A stretch of DNA of 64,000 bases from Rhodohalobacter mucosus (GCF_003150675.1 NZ_QGGB01000002.1:310001-374000), one strand, 5' to 3'. Positions 39,773-47,894 are shown, numbered from the stretch's first letter. Program-made: numbers and translations. Notes: a model not told the origin generated them from the sequence alone.

Positions 39773-41044
39773 ATGCAGTTGAGAACAAACACACCGTCGT
39801 CTTCATCTACACATTATTTTATTGTCCTGATCCTCTTTACCGGACTTTTCATTTCATCCTGCGGAGGGTCTCAGGAGGTCAACGGTCCCGATGATCCGGA
39901 TCCCAACGGTGAACCGGACGTTTTTAATGTAGGAGGCGAGGTTTTTTCAAGCCCCGGTACCATCACTATGAGGTTGGAGTGGGGAGACAACTACACAAAC
40001 AGCAAGGAGATCGACATCACCGGCGACGGCGGGTATTCGTTCGCCGTCGAAATTGAGGAGAATGAACCATACAGGATCGTCGGCGTATCCGCACCCTCCG
40101 GCTGGCTCTGCAGGGGAAAACTACCGGAGTCGACCATCAACGCACTGGCTGAGATTGAAACGAATATTTATTGCGGAAGTTCGGTCTCTGAACAGGGTAT
40201 CCGGCTTGCCACCTGGAATCTGGAGTGGTACGACAGCGGCAACAGTGAGCAGAAGAAAGAAGCTGTAGGCAGCCTCATCGACAGCTGGAACTTTGATGTA
40301 ATTATCCTGGCTGAGATCCTAAATGCTGCTTCCGTTGAAGATCTGATCAACAACTATTTTGACGAACCGGATCTCTGGGATTTCCGCATAACGGAATCCG
40401 GCTGTTCGTTGAAAAAAGCTACGGTATGGCGTACGGATAAAGTCACTTTTGTATCGGGCTACAACCTGGATGCATCGACCTCGAACGGAATTATTGACGA
40501 GGAAGGAGATGTTTGGCGCGATTGCATCGGCCGCCGGCCGTATGTGGCAACGTTTACGGTAAACGAATCGGACGTGCAGTTTACCACCGCCTCCCTTCAT
40601 TTCAAGGCAGGTTCCGACGGCTCCGACTGCCTGGTCCGCCAGAGTCAGGTGAATACCTTCCTGGAGTGGGTAGAGTGGGCCGGCCTGGATGAGGAGAATT
40701 TTGCGGCCATTGGAGACTTCAATGATGAAATTCCGGGCTCAGGTATCTGCAGCACGATTGACACGCTTTCCGGCATGGAAGCTTTATATCCCGGATTTGT
40801 GTTTGCCACTGCACAGCCTTCATATGATTACTCACATATGATGGGGAACGGACTGGTTACATTCGATACTCGAAATTTTCAAAGCTCCATCGACCATATA
40901 TGGATGACCGGTTCTCTTTTCGGCCTGTTATTGCCGGAAGCCGACACCTATGGAAATTATGCCAACACCGTTCAGGCAAACATGGTGTTCAGCGAGTGGG
41001 AGGAGCCGGATCACAACCCGCCTTTTGTGATTATTGGGAAGTAG
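39773..41044 (+). CDS. Lipoprotein of the endonuclease/exonuclease/phosphatase superfamily
   Basis: A 423-residue lipoprotein (start at the ATG at 39773; signal FIVLILFTGLFISSC). After a linker of Asp/Pro (about 28-45) comes a small beta domain (about 50-125), then an EEP fold from about 140. The EEP motifs are RLATWNLEWYDSG, ILAEIL (metal-binding Glu), FTTASLHFKAG, IGDFNDEIPG (catalytic Asp/Asn) and SSIDHIWMTG (Asp-His). These enzymes hydrolyse phosphodiesters in extracellular nucleic acids or phospholipids; which one cannot be told. A longer frame exists upstream but lacks a signal peptide. Confidence 0.88.
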   Translation: MQLRTNTPSSSSTHYFIVLILFTGLFISSCGGSQEVNGPDDPDPNGEPDVFNVGGEVFSSPGTITMRLEWGDNYTNSKEIDITGDGGYSFAVEIEENEPYRIVGVSAPSGWLCRGKLPESTINALAEIETNIYCGSSVSEQGIRLATWNLEWYDSGNSEQKKEAVGSLIDSWNFDVIILAEILNAASVEDLINNYFDEPDLWDFRITESGCSLKKATVWRTDKVTFVSGYNLDASTSNGIIDEEGDVWRDCIGRRPYVATFTVNESDVQFTTASLHFKAGSDGSDCLVRQSQVNTFLEWVEWAGLDEENFAAIGDFNDEIPGSGICSTIDTLSGMEALYPGFVFATAQPSYDYSHMMGNGLVTFDTRNFQSSIDHIWMTGSLFGLLLPEADTYGNYANTVQANMVFSEWEEPDHNPPFVIIGK

Positions 41045-41127
41045 TACAGAATGAGCTAAATATCAGATTGAGCTCTGAACACAAATTTGGGCAATTGTTT
41101 TATTACTTATCATCCCCCATTGCCCCC

Positions 41128-41157
41128 CTTCTCCCATAGGGATCCCTATGGGGGAAG
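41128..41157. repeat. GGGATCCC-centred palindrome (best copy of the REP-like family)
   Basis: A perfect 20-bp palindrome at 41133-41152 (CCCATAGGGA and its complement), extended by five further pairs (one G-T wobble) to 41128-41157. It sits immediately upstream of the MFS gene, unlike the other copies, most of which lie between convergent genes. Confidence 0.85.
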
Positions 41158-41190
41158 AGGACACTTTATAACATATTTTTTCCTGATGAA

Positions 41191-42378
41191 TTGAAGCTTC
41201 AGAAAAACTCCATACTTGTCATCATTGTACTTTGCCAGTTCCTGGGCACATCGCTTTGGTTTGCAGGGAATGGGGTGATGGCACACCTGATCGACAGCTT
41301 CAGTCTGAATCTTGCTGCAGTCGGTCATCTCACATCGGCCGTTCAGTTTGGGTTTATCTCAGGAACCCTGGTTTTTGCGCTGCTCACCCTGGCTGACCGC
41401 TACTCACCTTCTAAAGTATTTTTTGTTAGTGCCTGCCTAGGAGCTGCATTCAATCTGGGAGTGATTCATTCCCAGAATACATTTTTCACTCTCTTTTTCT
41501 TTCGCTTTGCAACCGGATTTTTCCTTGCTGGTATCTACCCGGTCGGAATGAAGATTGCAGCCGACTATTTCAAAGAGGGTCTGGGGAAGTCACTGGGTTT
41601 TCTGGTTGGAGCGCTTGTTGTGGGAACCGCCCTGCCCCATCTTCTGAACAGCCTAATGACCGACCTGCCGTGGAGGGCGGTCATCATTGTGACATCTGTT
41701 CTTTCCGTAACAGGAGGACTTTTTATATACATTCTTGTGCCTGACGGACCACACCGGACACCGGGTAAAAAGCCTGACTTTTCGGCCTGGTTCCGGGTGT
41801 TCAAAGACAGGGATTTCAGATCGGCTGCCTTTGGCTATTTCGGCCATATGTGGGAGCTGTACGCATTCTGGGCATTTGTGCCCTTGATGATCGCCGGCTA
41901 TTTTGATACTCAAGGGTTGGCTGCCGGTAATATCTCAATCCTTTCTTTCATCATCATAGGACTTGGAGGCGTTTCATGTGCAGTGGGGGGAATCCTGTCC
42001 GGTAAATTGGGAACCAAGCGAACTGCATTTGTTGCTTTGTTCAGTTCCTGTTGCTGCTGCCTTCTCTACCCTCTTTTTTTCAGCCAAACTTCGGGAGCTT
42101 TATTCATAGCATTCCTGATTTTCTGGGGATTGGTGGTGATTGCCGATTCCCCTCTTTTTTCCACGCTGGTTGCACATAATGCACCCGGCGAGATCAAAGG
42201 CACCGCTCTTACCATTGTAAACTGCATCGGTTTCTCGATCACGATTGTCAGCATTCAGACGGTTACCTGGCTGCTGCCATTGGTAAATCCGGCCTATCTC
42301 TATATGATCCTGGCCCTTGGTCCGATTGCCGGGCTTTATGCTTTACGCTTTAGGGAGACTTTTTCGGTTTCTGGTTGA
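41191..42378 (+). CDS. MFS transporter, 12 transmembrane segments
   Basis: A 395-residue major-facilitator protein with about 12 hydrophobic segments. The loop after TM2 (LADRYSPSK) is the position of the MFS A motif, and LGTKRT lies at the equivalent loop in the second half. The start appears to be TTG at 41191, because no in-frame ATG precedes the first membrane helix. The charged loop PDGPHRTPGKKPDFSAWFRVFKD between TM6 and TM7 is typical of the family. It resembles uncharacterised YbfB/CynX-like carriers; the substrate is unknown. It is monocistronic and ends next to the TCCCCTCT palindromes. Confidence 0.88.
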   Translation: MKLQKNSILVIIVLCQFLGTSLWFAGNGVMAHLIDSFSLNLAAVGHLTSAVQFGFISGTLVFALLTLADRYSPSKVFFVSACLGAAFNLGVIHSQNTFFTLFFFRFATGFFLAGIYPVGMKIAADYFKEGLGKSLGFLVGALVVGTALPHLLNSLMTDLPWRAVIIVTSVLSVTGGLFIYILVPDGPHRTPGKKPDFSAWFRVFKDRDFRSAAFGYFGHMWELYAFWAFVPLMIAGYFDTQGLAAGNISILSFIIIGLGGVSCAVGGILSGKLGTKRTAFVALFSSCCCCLLYPLFFSQTSGALFIAFLIFWGLVVIADSPLFSTLVAHNAPGEIKGTALTIVNCIGFSITIVSIQTVTWLLPLVNPAYLYMILALGPIAGLYALRFRETFSVSG

Positions 42379-42387
42379 TGGGGAAAC

Positions 42388-42501
42388 TCCCCTCTCGAGA
42401 GGGGACAGCGTAGTGAGCGTCCAGCGAACTCGCAGGGGTGTGTTATTAATGGTTTCTGAGTGCGCGATGAACACACCCCTAAATCCCCTCTCCAGAGGGG
42501 A
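42388..42501. repeat. Compound palindromic element, copy 1
   Basis: The perfect palindrome TCCCCTCTCGAGAGGGGA (42388-42405) and the near-perfect TCCCCTCTCCAGAGGGGA (42484-42501) enclose an inner inverted repeat, AGGGGTGTGTT (42434-42444) / AACACACCCCT (42470-42480). A spacer with GTGAGCGTCCAGCGAACT (42413-42430) is shared with copy 2 at 43118-43228. The two copies flank the SnoaL-like gene in the same orientation. Confidence 0.85.
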
Positions 42502-42506
42502 CTTTT

Positions 42507-42562
42507 CACTTTTCACTTTTCACTTCTCACTTCTGCCTTTTGCCTTCTGCCTTCTCCCTATA
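42507..42562 (+). repeat. Heptad array overlapping the 3' end of the SnoaL-like gene
   Basis: Eight consecutive phase-locked heptads: CACTTTT twice, CACTTCT twice, GCCTTTT, GCCTTCT twice, then CCCTATA. In the TC rotation these are TCACTTT, TCACTTC, TGCCTTT and TGCCTTC. The minus-strand gene ends at 42527, inside the array, so its last residues are encoded by repeat DNA. Confidence 0.9.
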
Positions 42563-43015
42563 ATCCACAGATCGAATATCGTTATCCTCAACAAGATTCG
42601 TCTCCTTGCCGGGCACAATATCGGTGTTCTGAGCGGCAGCGCAGCTCCAGCCGGCTTCTGTTTTATGAACTACAAATGTGAAAATCGTGAATCGTGTACC
42701 CGGGTCCGTTTTCTCAATCGATGTCTGCCCTTTCAGCCGCATTCTGGCGTGGACGATAGCATTGTCATCAGACAGAAACTTCACCTTTGTTTTGGTGACT
42801 TTCAGATCCGAATCCCTGAAGATTACCTTGAGCCCGTAATCATGTGCCTTTCGGATATCCTCGCGGTTATTCCACCAGATGCCGACCACGTTCACAAAGT
42901 CCGCATCCTGGTCAAACAGCGACGCAATCTTATGCGCATCCCTTTCATTCCAGGCTTCAGCAAACCGGGCGGGTATGTCTTCCGGGTTTTTGATGGGTTC
43001 ATATTCTTTTGACAT
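42527..43015 (-). CDS. SnoaL/DUF4440-like (SgcJ/EcaC family) protein
   Basis: A 162-residue cytoplasmic protein with a cone-shaped NTF2-like fold. Motifs are ARFAEAWNERDAHKIASLFDQDADFVNVVGIWWNN and the final strands TRFTIFTFVVHKTEAGWSCAAAQNT. The SgcJ/EcaC family members are small proteins of uncertain function, some with weak ketosteroid-isomerase-like chemistry. The natural domain ends near residue 140. The remaining residues (about EKAEGKRQK) are encoded by the intergenic heptad repeat and are probably dispensable. It is flanked by two copies of the compound palindrome. Confidence 0.88.
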   Translation of the reverse strand: MSKEYEPIKNPEDIPARFAEAWNERDAHKIASLFDQDADFVNVVGIWWNNREDIRKAHDYGLKVIFRDSDLKVTKTKVKFLSDDNAIVHARMRLKGQTSIEKTDPGTRFTIFTFVVHKTEAGWSCAAAQNTDIVPGKETNLVEDNDIRSVDYREKAEGKRQK

Positions 43016-43033
43016 TCTGATCTATAGGTTCTC

Positions 43034-43055
43034 GTGCCATAGGCATCCCTATGGG
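43034..43055. repeat. Diverged GGGATCCC-family palindrome
   Basis: GCCATAGGCATCCCTATGGGGC resembles the perfect copy at 41133 with one substitution at the centre (GGCATCCC) and shifted flanks. It is immediately upstream of the SnoaL-like gene start. Confidence 0.6.
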
Positions 43056-43064
43056 GCTGATTTA

Positions 43065-43096
43065 CGCAGATTATATCGCAGATGCTCGCAGATTTC
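43065..43096. repeat. CGCAGAT repeats spaced 10-12 bp
   Basis: CGCAGAT occurs at 43065, 43077 and 43087, the last followed by TTCTTTT. This is a shorter relative of the 36472-36576 element, with the same word and near helical-turn spacing. Confidence 0.7.
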
Positions 43097-43117
43097 TTTT
43101 AAGGGCTTTATATAACG

Positions 43118-43228
43118 TCCCCTCTGGAGAGGGGACAGCAAAGTGAGCGTCCAGCGAACTTGCAGGGGTGTGTTCCTGGCAGACTCAGAAGCCCACCTGA
43201 GTTGAACACACCCCTTGCCAGAGGGGAC
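43118..43228. repeat. Compound palindromic element, copy 2
   Basis: TCCCCTCTGGAGAGGGGA (43118-43135) is followed by a segment nearly identical to copy 1 (GTGAGCGTCCAGCGAACT at 43144-43161). AGGGGTGTGTT (43164-43174) pairs with AACACACCCCT (43205-43215). A truncated TGCCAGAGGGGA closes it at 43228. Confidence 0.85.
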
Positions 43229-43231
43229 TTT

Positions 43232-43266
43232 TCACTTCTTACTTCTGCCTTTTGCCTTTTCACTCC
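43232..43266 (+). repeat. Short heptad array, five units
   Basis: TCACTTC, TTACTTC, TGCCTTT, TGCCTTT, TCACTCC in perfect phase, ending three bases before the 3' end of the minus-strand GGT gene. Confidence 0.85.
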
Positions 43267-43268
43267 GT

Positions 43269-45002
43269 TTAGTACCCCGCCGCCTGGCCGTCCACGCGTG
43301 ATTCGGACGCTCCGTAGTAGACACCGTTGTCGGGATCGCGCATGATTCCCTGATAGCGCCCAAAAAACTGGTTCCCGATCTGAACCGAATGTCCACGGGA
43401 CTGGAGTCCCCGGACCACTCCGTATGGAATAGATGATTCGAGATAAATCGTGCCCGGCCTGGTCAGGGTCTCATCCATATCATCGGTGGGTTCAGAGGAT
43501 CCGCCGTGCATCCACCGAAGCGCATCGCCGGCTTCCTGAATGTTCATTCCAAAATCGATGATGTTGGTGAGGATGCTCACATGTCCAACCGGCTGATAGC
43601 CGCCTCCCATGTTGCCGAAGCTGAACCACGGTTCTCCGTCTTTCATCACAAAGCCCGGTATGATGGTATGAAATGGTCGCTTGCCCGGCTCATAGACATT
43701 CGGATGCTGCGGATCGAGCGAAAAAAGCGCGGCGCGATTCTGGAAACTGAAACCCGTGCCGGGTACCACGAAGCCCGTTCCCATACCGGCGAAATTGCTT
43801 TGTATAAGAGAGACCATATTCCCGTACTGATCGGCGGTGGTGAGATAGATGGTATCCCCGTCGCGCGTCACGTCAATTCCCGTTGTAAGCTCGTCCATGG
43901 CTCGTTCGCCAATCATCTCCCGCCGCTCGGCCGCATACTCCTTCGAGAGCAGATGGTCGATTGGCTGGTTGTAGAATGCCGGATCTGCATAGTGCTTGGC
44001 ACGGTCTTCGTAGGCCAGTTTTTTAGCTTCCACAAGCAGATGAAGGGTTTCCTCAGATGCAAAACCGGATTCAGACAGGTTAAACCCTTCCAGGATATTC
44101 AGTATCTGAAGCACCGCAGTCCCCTGGTTGTTTCCGCCGATCTGGTATACATCATAGCCCCGGTAGTTTGTGGTAACCGGATCCACCCAGGTAGACGTGT
44201 GGTTTGCAAAATCCTCGTAGCGGAGGTAGCCATCGTTTTCGCGCATCCACTCATCGATGTTGCGCGCAATTTCGCCCCTGTAAAACGCATCCCTGCCCTC
44301 TTCCGCCAGCAGACGAAAGGTATTACCCAGATCCGGATTTCTGAAAATCTCACCCTTCTGCGGGGCGCGACCGTCGATGGTAAAGGTCTCCTCAAACGCA
44401 CCGGCCTGATTGATCAAACGCGGAACCGAAGCATTCCACCGCATTGCAATCACTTCTGATACCGGAAATCCCTCCTCCGCATAGTAGATAGGTTCACTCA
44501 GTATGTCATCCATCGGCAGGGAGCCGAACCGCTCATGCAGCGTGAACCAGCCGTCCACTGCACCGGGCACGGAAACCGATGTAAGATCAAGTCTGGAGAT
44601 GGACGATCGTCCCTGCTCATCCAGAACCTCCATCAACCTGTCGTAACTGAGCCCTTGCGGTGAGCGCCCGCTTGCATTCAGTGCATACAGCCGGCCGCTC
44701 TCCTCATGCCAGATGATGGCAAACAGATCTCCGCCGATTCCGTTGCCGGTGGGTTCCATCAGCCCGATGGCTGCATTGGCGGCAATGGCAGCATCAATGG
44801 CGTTGCCGCCCCGCCTGAGGACATCGAGGCCCACCTGTGTGGCGAGCGGCTGGCTTGTGGCAACCATGCCGCGTTTACCGATCACCTCGGATCGGGTTGC
44901 AAACTGCTTGCCCGATTCCCTGTCGATCTGTGCAAAAAGAGGTACTGTTATAAAAATGAGCGAGAAAAACGCGGCAATGGAACTAAAAAGAACGAACTTC
45001 AT
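43269..45002 (-). CDS. Gamma-glutamyltransferase family protein, secreted
   Basis: A 577-residue exported enzyme. The ATG at 45000-45002 gives a good signal peptide (MKFVLFSSIAAFFSLIFITVPLFAQ); a longer frame upstream is not signal-like. The GGT landmarks are present: MVATSQPLATQVGLDVLRRGGNAIDAAIAANA, PTGNGIGGDLFAII, and the autoprocessing region GDTIYLTTADQYGNMVS. By alignment of the T-to-D spacing in TTHYSVVD-type motifs, the likely nucleophile is Thr384. The second substrate-binding block is SFGNMGGGYQPVGH. The family cleaves gamma-glutamyl bonds or acts as a cephalosporin-acylase-like hydrolase. The motif differs from classical GGT (no TTH), so glutathione activity is uncertain. Confidence 0.9.
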   Translation of the reverse strand: MKFVLFSSIAAFFSLIFITVPLFAQIDRESGKQFATRSEVIGKRGMVATSQPLATQVGLDVLRRGGNAIDAAIAANAAIGLMEPTGNGIGGDLFAIIWHEESGRLYALNASGRSPQGLSYDRLMEVLDEQGRSSISRLDLTSVSVPGAVDGWFTLHERFGSLPMDDILSEPIYYAEEGFPVSEVIAMRWNASVPRLINQAGAFEETFTIDGRAPQKGEIFRNPDLGNTFRLLAEEGRDAFYRGEIARNIDEWMRENDGYLRYEDFANHTSTWVDPVTTNYRGYDVYQIGGNNQGTAVLQILNILEGFNLSESGFASEETLHLLVEAKKLAYEDRAKHYADPAFYNQPIDHLLSKEYAAERREMIGERAMDELTTGIDVTRDGDTIYLTTADQYGNMVSLIQSNFAGMGTGFVVPGTGFSFQNRAALFSLDPQHPNVYEPGKRPFHTIIPGFVMKDGEPWFSFGNMGGGYQPVGHVSILTNIIDFGMNIQEAGDALRWMHGGSSEPTDDMDETLTRPGTIYLESSIPYGVVRGLQSRGHSVQIGNQFFGRYQGIMRDPDNGVYYGASESRVDGQAAGY

Positions 45003-45154
45003 TGGAGTATCTGTTTGATTGGCGTTTAATGTTAGGTAACAAATGCGAACTCTCACAGTAACCGGCTTTCGGAGAACGGGAGTTCCGATAAAACTTACCT
45101 TAAAATGCATTATTTTTTCAACAGAGTGAAAATCAATCCAAACACAACTCTTCC

Positions 45155-45532
45155 ATGATTCAGGAATATCTCAATTCCGTTGAAAAGTTTATCATCATCG
45201 GCGACCGTGTACTGATAAAGCCCCGCGAGATGGAAACACATACCAAAAGCGGACTTGTGCTGCCGGCTACCGTAAAAGAAAAAGAGGAGATCCAAAGCGG
45301 ATACATCATTAAAACCGGTCCCGGATACCCCGTTCCATCTCAGGAAGTTGATGAGCCATGGAAACAGAACGCCGCTCAGCCAAAATATATCGGTATGCAG
45401 GCGATGGAAGGCGACCTGGCCATTTTTCTTAAAAGCAGCACCCACGAAATTGAATTTGAAAACGAAAAGTATTTGATTGTACCTCATGCAGCCATTCTGC
45501 TCCTCATCCGTGACAATCATGAACTGGAATAA
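45155..45532 (+). CDS. GroES-like (Cpn10 family) protein, divergent and solitary
   Basis: A 125-residue cytoplasmic protein with the Cpn10 pattern: IIIGDRVLIKPREMETHTKSGLVLPATVKEKEEIQSGYIIKTGPG, then a late beta strand EIEFENEKYLIVPHAAILLLIR (outlined). It is longer than GroES (about 97) because of an N-terminal extension and an insertion (YPVPSQEVDEPWKQNAAQPKYIGMQ) where the roof would be. No groEL is next to it, so it is probably a specialised co-chaperone or metal-binding relative rather than the housekeeping GroES. It begins a four-gene operon, 18 bp before the MBL gene. Confidence 0.8.
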   Translation: MIQEYLNSVEKFIIIGDRVLIKPREMETHTKSGLVLPATVKEKEEIQSGYIIKTGPGYPVPSQEVDEPWKQNAAQPKYIGMQAMEGDLAIFLKSSTHEIEFENEKYLIVPHAAILLLIRDNHELE

Positions 45533-45550
45533 TCCCACACCAATCTCATA

Positions 45551-46450
45551 ATGAACAGAAAAGCATTTATTCAGAATTTTTCACTTCTATCGGCGGGAGC
45601 TATCGCCGCCCCGTCCCTTCTCACGAGGGTATTTCAGGAGGGACCATTTTACCCGCTCCGCAACGGGGCTGGCTATTTCACCGGACGCGGAGGAACGATC
45701 GGCTGGTTTGTAACGGATGACGCGATTGTGGTAATCGACTCCCAATTCCGGAACAGCGCCGAGGAGTTTATTTCCGGGATTACAACCTATGGAAACGGGC
45801 CTACCCGCTTTTTGTTCAATACGCACCACCATGGGGATCATGTATCCGGCAACGGTGCATTTGCCGAAAGCGACTATCGCATTATCGCCCATCAAAATGT
45901 TCCGGAACTGCAGCAACAGGCTTCCCAGGGCAACGATGAGGTGATACCCTCTGCTTCCATCACCTTTGAGGATGAGTTCTCCATTGATGCCGGCGATGAA
46001 CAGATCACAGCAAAATACTACGGTAATGCCCATACCGGCGGCGATTCGGTTATCTGGTTCAGCAATAGCAATATAGCTCATATGGGTGATCTGGTATTCA
46101 ACCGCTGGTATCCGTTCATCGATCGTCCCGGCGGGGCTTCCGTTCGGGGTTGGATAACACTCCTCGAAACCGTCGCCGATGAAGCCGACAGCGATACCCT
46201 TTTCATTTTTGGTCACGGCAATTCCGATTTTGGCGTTACCGGCGATCGCAGTGATGTTCTCTACATGCGCGACTTTCTGGCCAAACTTATAGAGCACACG
46301 GAAGCAGGTCTTGCAGCCGGACTCAGCCGCGAGGAGATTACCTCCGTGAATCAGTTTGAGGAGTTTCCGAATCACCAGAGCGCGGGCTCCAGACTATCGC
46401 TTCCCGCCAACCTGTCCGTGGTTTATGACGAGCTTACCGCCGATGAGTAG
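45551..46450 (+). CDS. MBL-fold metallohydrolase, exported (possibly by Tat)
   Basis: A 299-residue metallo-beta-lactamase-fold protein. The zinc motif is His92-x-His94-x-Asp96-His97 (THHHGDHVSGN). Further ligands are plausible in AHTGGDSV (about 162) and in the GHGNSD segment near residue 225. The N-terminus (MNRKAFIQNFSLLSAGAIAAP) resembles a Tat-like or Sec signal with a single Arg-Lys. Substrates of such enzymes range from lactams to lactones and phosphodiesters; not resolved. It overlaps the next small gene by 8 bp. Confidence 0.88.
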   Translation: MNRKAFIQNFSLLSAGAIAAPSLLTRVFQEGPFYPLRNGAGYFTGRGGTIGWFVTDDAIVVIDSQFRNSAEEFISGITTYGNGPTRFLFNTHHHGDHVSGNGAFAESDYRIIAHQNVPELQQQASQGNDEVIPSASITFEDEFSIDAGDEQITAKYYGNAHTGGDSVIWFSNSNIAHMGDLVFNRWYPFIDRPGGASVRGWITLLETVADEADSDTLFIFGHGNSDFGVTGDRSDVLYMRDFLAKLIEHTEAGLAAGLSREEITSVNQFEEFPNHQSAGSRLSLPANLSVVYDELTADE

Positions 46451-46643
46451 TACGCAAGCCAAACATAACCCTTTTGCAGAACGCTGTCTCTACTGCGGGC
46501 AACAAGCGGGGGTTGTATGGGTTCACGGACACGGGCAGTGCGCCGCCTGCGGCACCAATGTGGATGAGTGCTGCCGTGGTGAGAATTTCTCCTTTCCACC
46601 CTCTCAAAACGGTAATGCCAATTCTAACGGGGAAGCGTCATGA
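46443..46643 (+). CDS. Small zinc-ribbon protein
   Basis: A 66-residue protein in a different frame from the MBL gene, starting 8 bp before its stop; its own stop overlaps the P1 peptidase start (ATGA at 46640). It has two CxxC knuckles, CLYCGQQAGVVWVHGHGQCAACG, followed by VDECC, enough to bind one zinc. Gene overlap at both ends and a coherent Cys pattern make it a real gene rather than a shadow. The C-terminus is Asn/Ser-rich and probably disordered. Function unknown. Confidence 0.78.
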   Translation: MSSTQAKHNPFAERCLYCGQQAGVVWVHGHGQCAACGTNVDECCRGENFSFPPSQNGNANSNGEAS

Positions 46644-47854
46644 AGCCGGCCTGCTTACTATTTCTGGTCTTTTTTCTTTCTCTATTTATCATTGCTCCGG
46701 CGCAGTCGCAGGAGCGCGACCGTGTGCGGGACCTTGGCATTACCCCTGGCATCCTTCCAACCGGGCCGTTAAATGCCATAACCGATGTGGGCGGCGTTCA
46801 GGTGGGACACCGGACGCTGACAGAGGGCGAAAATATTCGCACGGGCGTCACCGCTATCCTGCCCCACGGCGGGAATCTCTACCGAGACAGGGTTCCTGGC
46901 GCCGTTTATGTGGGTAACGGGTTTGGGAAAGCCCTTGGCTTTACACAGGTACGCGAACTTGGCGAACTGGAGACACCCATTGTGCTGACCAATACCCTGA
47001 GCATTTTTCAGGCAGCGCACGGGCTGGCCGACTATATGCTAAACCTGCCGGGAAATGAGAATGTACGATCGGTGAATCCGGTTGTGGGCGAGACCAATGA
47101 CGGCTGGCTGAATGATATCCGTGCCCGCGTAATAACCACGGAGCATGTTTCGGAAGCCCTTGTATCTGCAAAGAGCGGGGTAGTAGAAGAGGGCAATGTG
47201 GGCGCCGGAACCGGTACGCGTGCGCTCGGTTTTAAAGGCGGTATCGGCACGTCATCGAGGATGATCCCGGAAGATAACGGCGGATACACCGTGGGTGTGC
47301 TGGTGCAGTCCAACTTTGGCGGGGTTCTTACCGTAGACGGCGTACCCGTGGGTGAGGAACTGGGTAATCACTATCTGGCAAGTCAACCGGGTACGACGTT
47401 GCCGAAATCTGGTTCAGAGGTGAGTCGCCTGATCACTCAAAGTGATCGGACGACTTATGACTTCGATGTTGACGGTTCCATCATGATTGTGGTGGCTACC
47501 GATGCACCTATTACTTCACGGAATCTTGAGCGTCTCGCCAAACGGGCATTTCTGGGAATTGCACGTGTTGGAGGATTCGCATCGAACGGGAGCGGTGATT
47601 ACGTGATTGCATTTTCAACACACCCGGATGTTCGGATCAGCCTGGACCACACAGGGCCAACTCTGGAGAATACTGAGCTGAAGAACTCCGAAATGAGCCC
47701 GCTTTTCCTTGCTGCGGTTGAGGCCACCGAAGAAGCCATTCTGAACTCCCTCTTTATGGCCGAAACCATGGAGGGCGCAGATGGCCGCGTGCAGGAGGCG
47801 CTGCCGGTGGATGAAGTGATGGAGATTATGAGGAAGTATGGGAGAGTGGAATAG
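46640..47854 (+). CDS. P1 family peptidase (DmpA/BapA-type aminopeptidase), secreted
   Basis: A 404-residue exported peptidase. The signal peptide is about 1-23 (ends APAQSQ). P1 family landmarks are the opening RVRDLGITPGILPTGPLNAITDVGGVQVGH, VLTNTLSIFQAAHGLADY, VNPVVGETNDGWLND and FASNGSGDYVIAF, where the Ser in GSGD is the expected autoprocessing nucleophile. These N-terminal-nucleophile enzymes cleave D-Ala/L-Ala or beta-peptide amides. It is the last gene of the operon and is translationally coupled to the zinc-ribbon gene. Confidence 0.93.
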   Translation: MKPACLLFLVFFLSLFIIAPAQSQERDRVRDLGITPGILPTGPLNAITDVGGVQVGHRTLTEGENIRTGVTAILPHGGNLYRDRVPGAVYVGNGFGKALGFTQVRELGELETPIVLTNTLSIFQAAHGLADYMLNLPGNENVRSVNPVVGETNDGWLNDIRARVITTEHVSEALVSAKSGVVEEGNVGAGTGTRALGFKGGIGTSSRMIPEDNGGYTVGVLVQSNFGGVLTVDGVPVGEELGNHYLASQPGTTLPKSGSEVSRLITQSDRTTYDFDVDGSIMIVVATDAPITSRNLERLAKRAFLGIARVGGFASNGSGDYVIAFSTHPDVRISLDHTGPTLENTELKNSEMSPLFLAAVEATEEAILNSLFMAETMEGADGRVQEALPVDEVMEIMRKYGRVE

Positions 47855-47855
47855 A

Positions 47856-47894
47856 CAAGCTCCAAGCTCCAAGCTCCAAGCTCCAAGCTCCAAG
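47856..47894 (+). repeat. TCCAAGC heptad tandem repeat, about 5.5 copies
   Basis: 39 bp of perfect TCCAAGC units begin directly after the stop codon of the P1 peptidase gene. This starts the 387-bp gap 47855-48241, which also holds a palindrome, a longer heptad array and a hairpin. Confidence 0.95.

Noticed and set aside
43506-44459. 317-codon open frame antisense to gamma-glutamyltransferase
   Set aside because: It is wholly inside the GGT gene, with Cys/His/Arg-rich translation typical of antisense shadows.
45587-46375. 262-codon open frame antisense to the MBL hydrolase
   Set aside because: It overlaps a gene with intact catalytic motifs; no ribosome-binding site or family resemblance.
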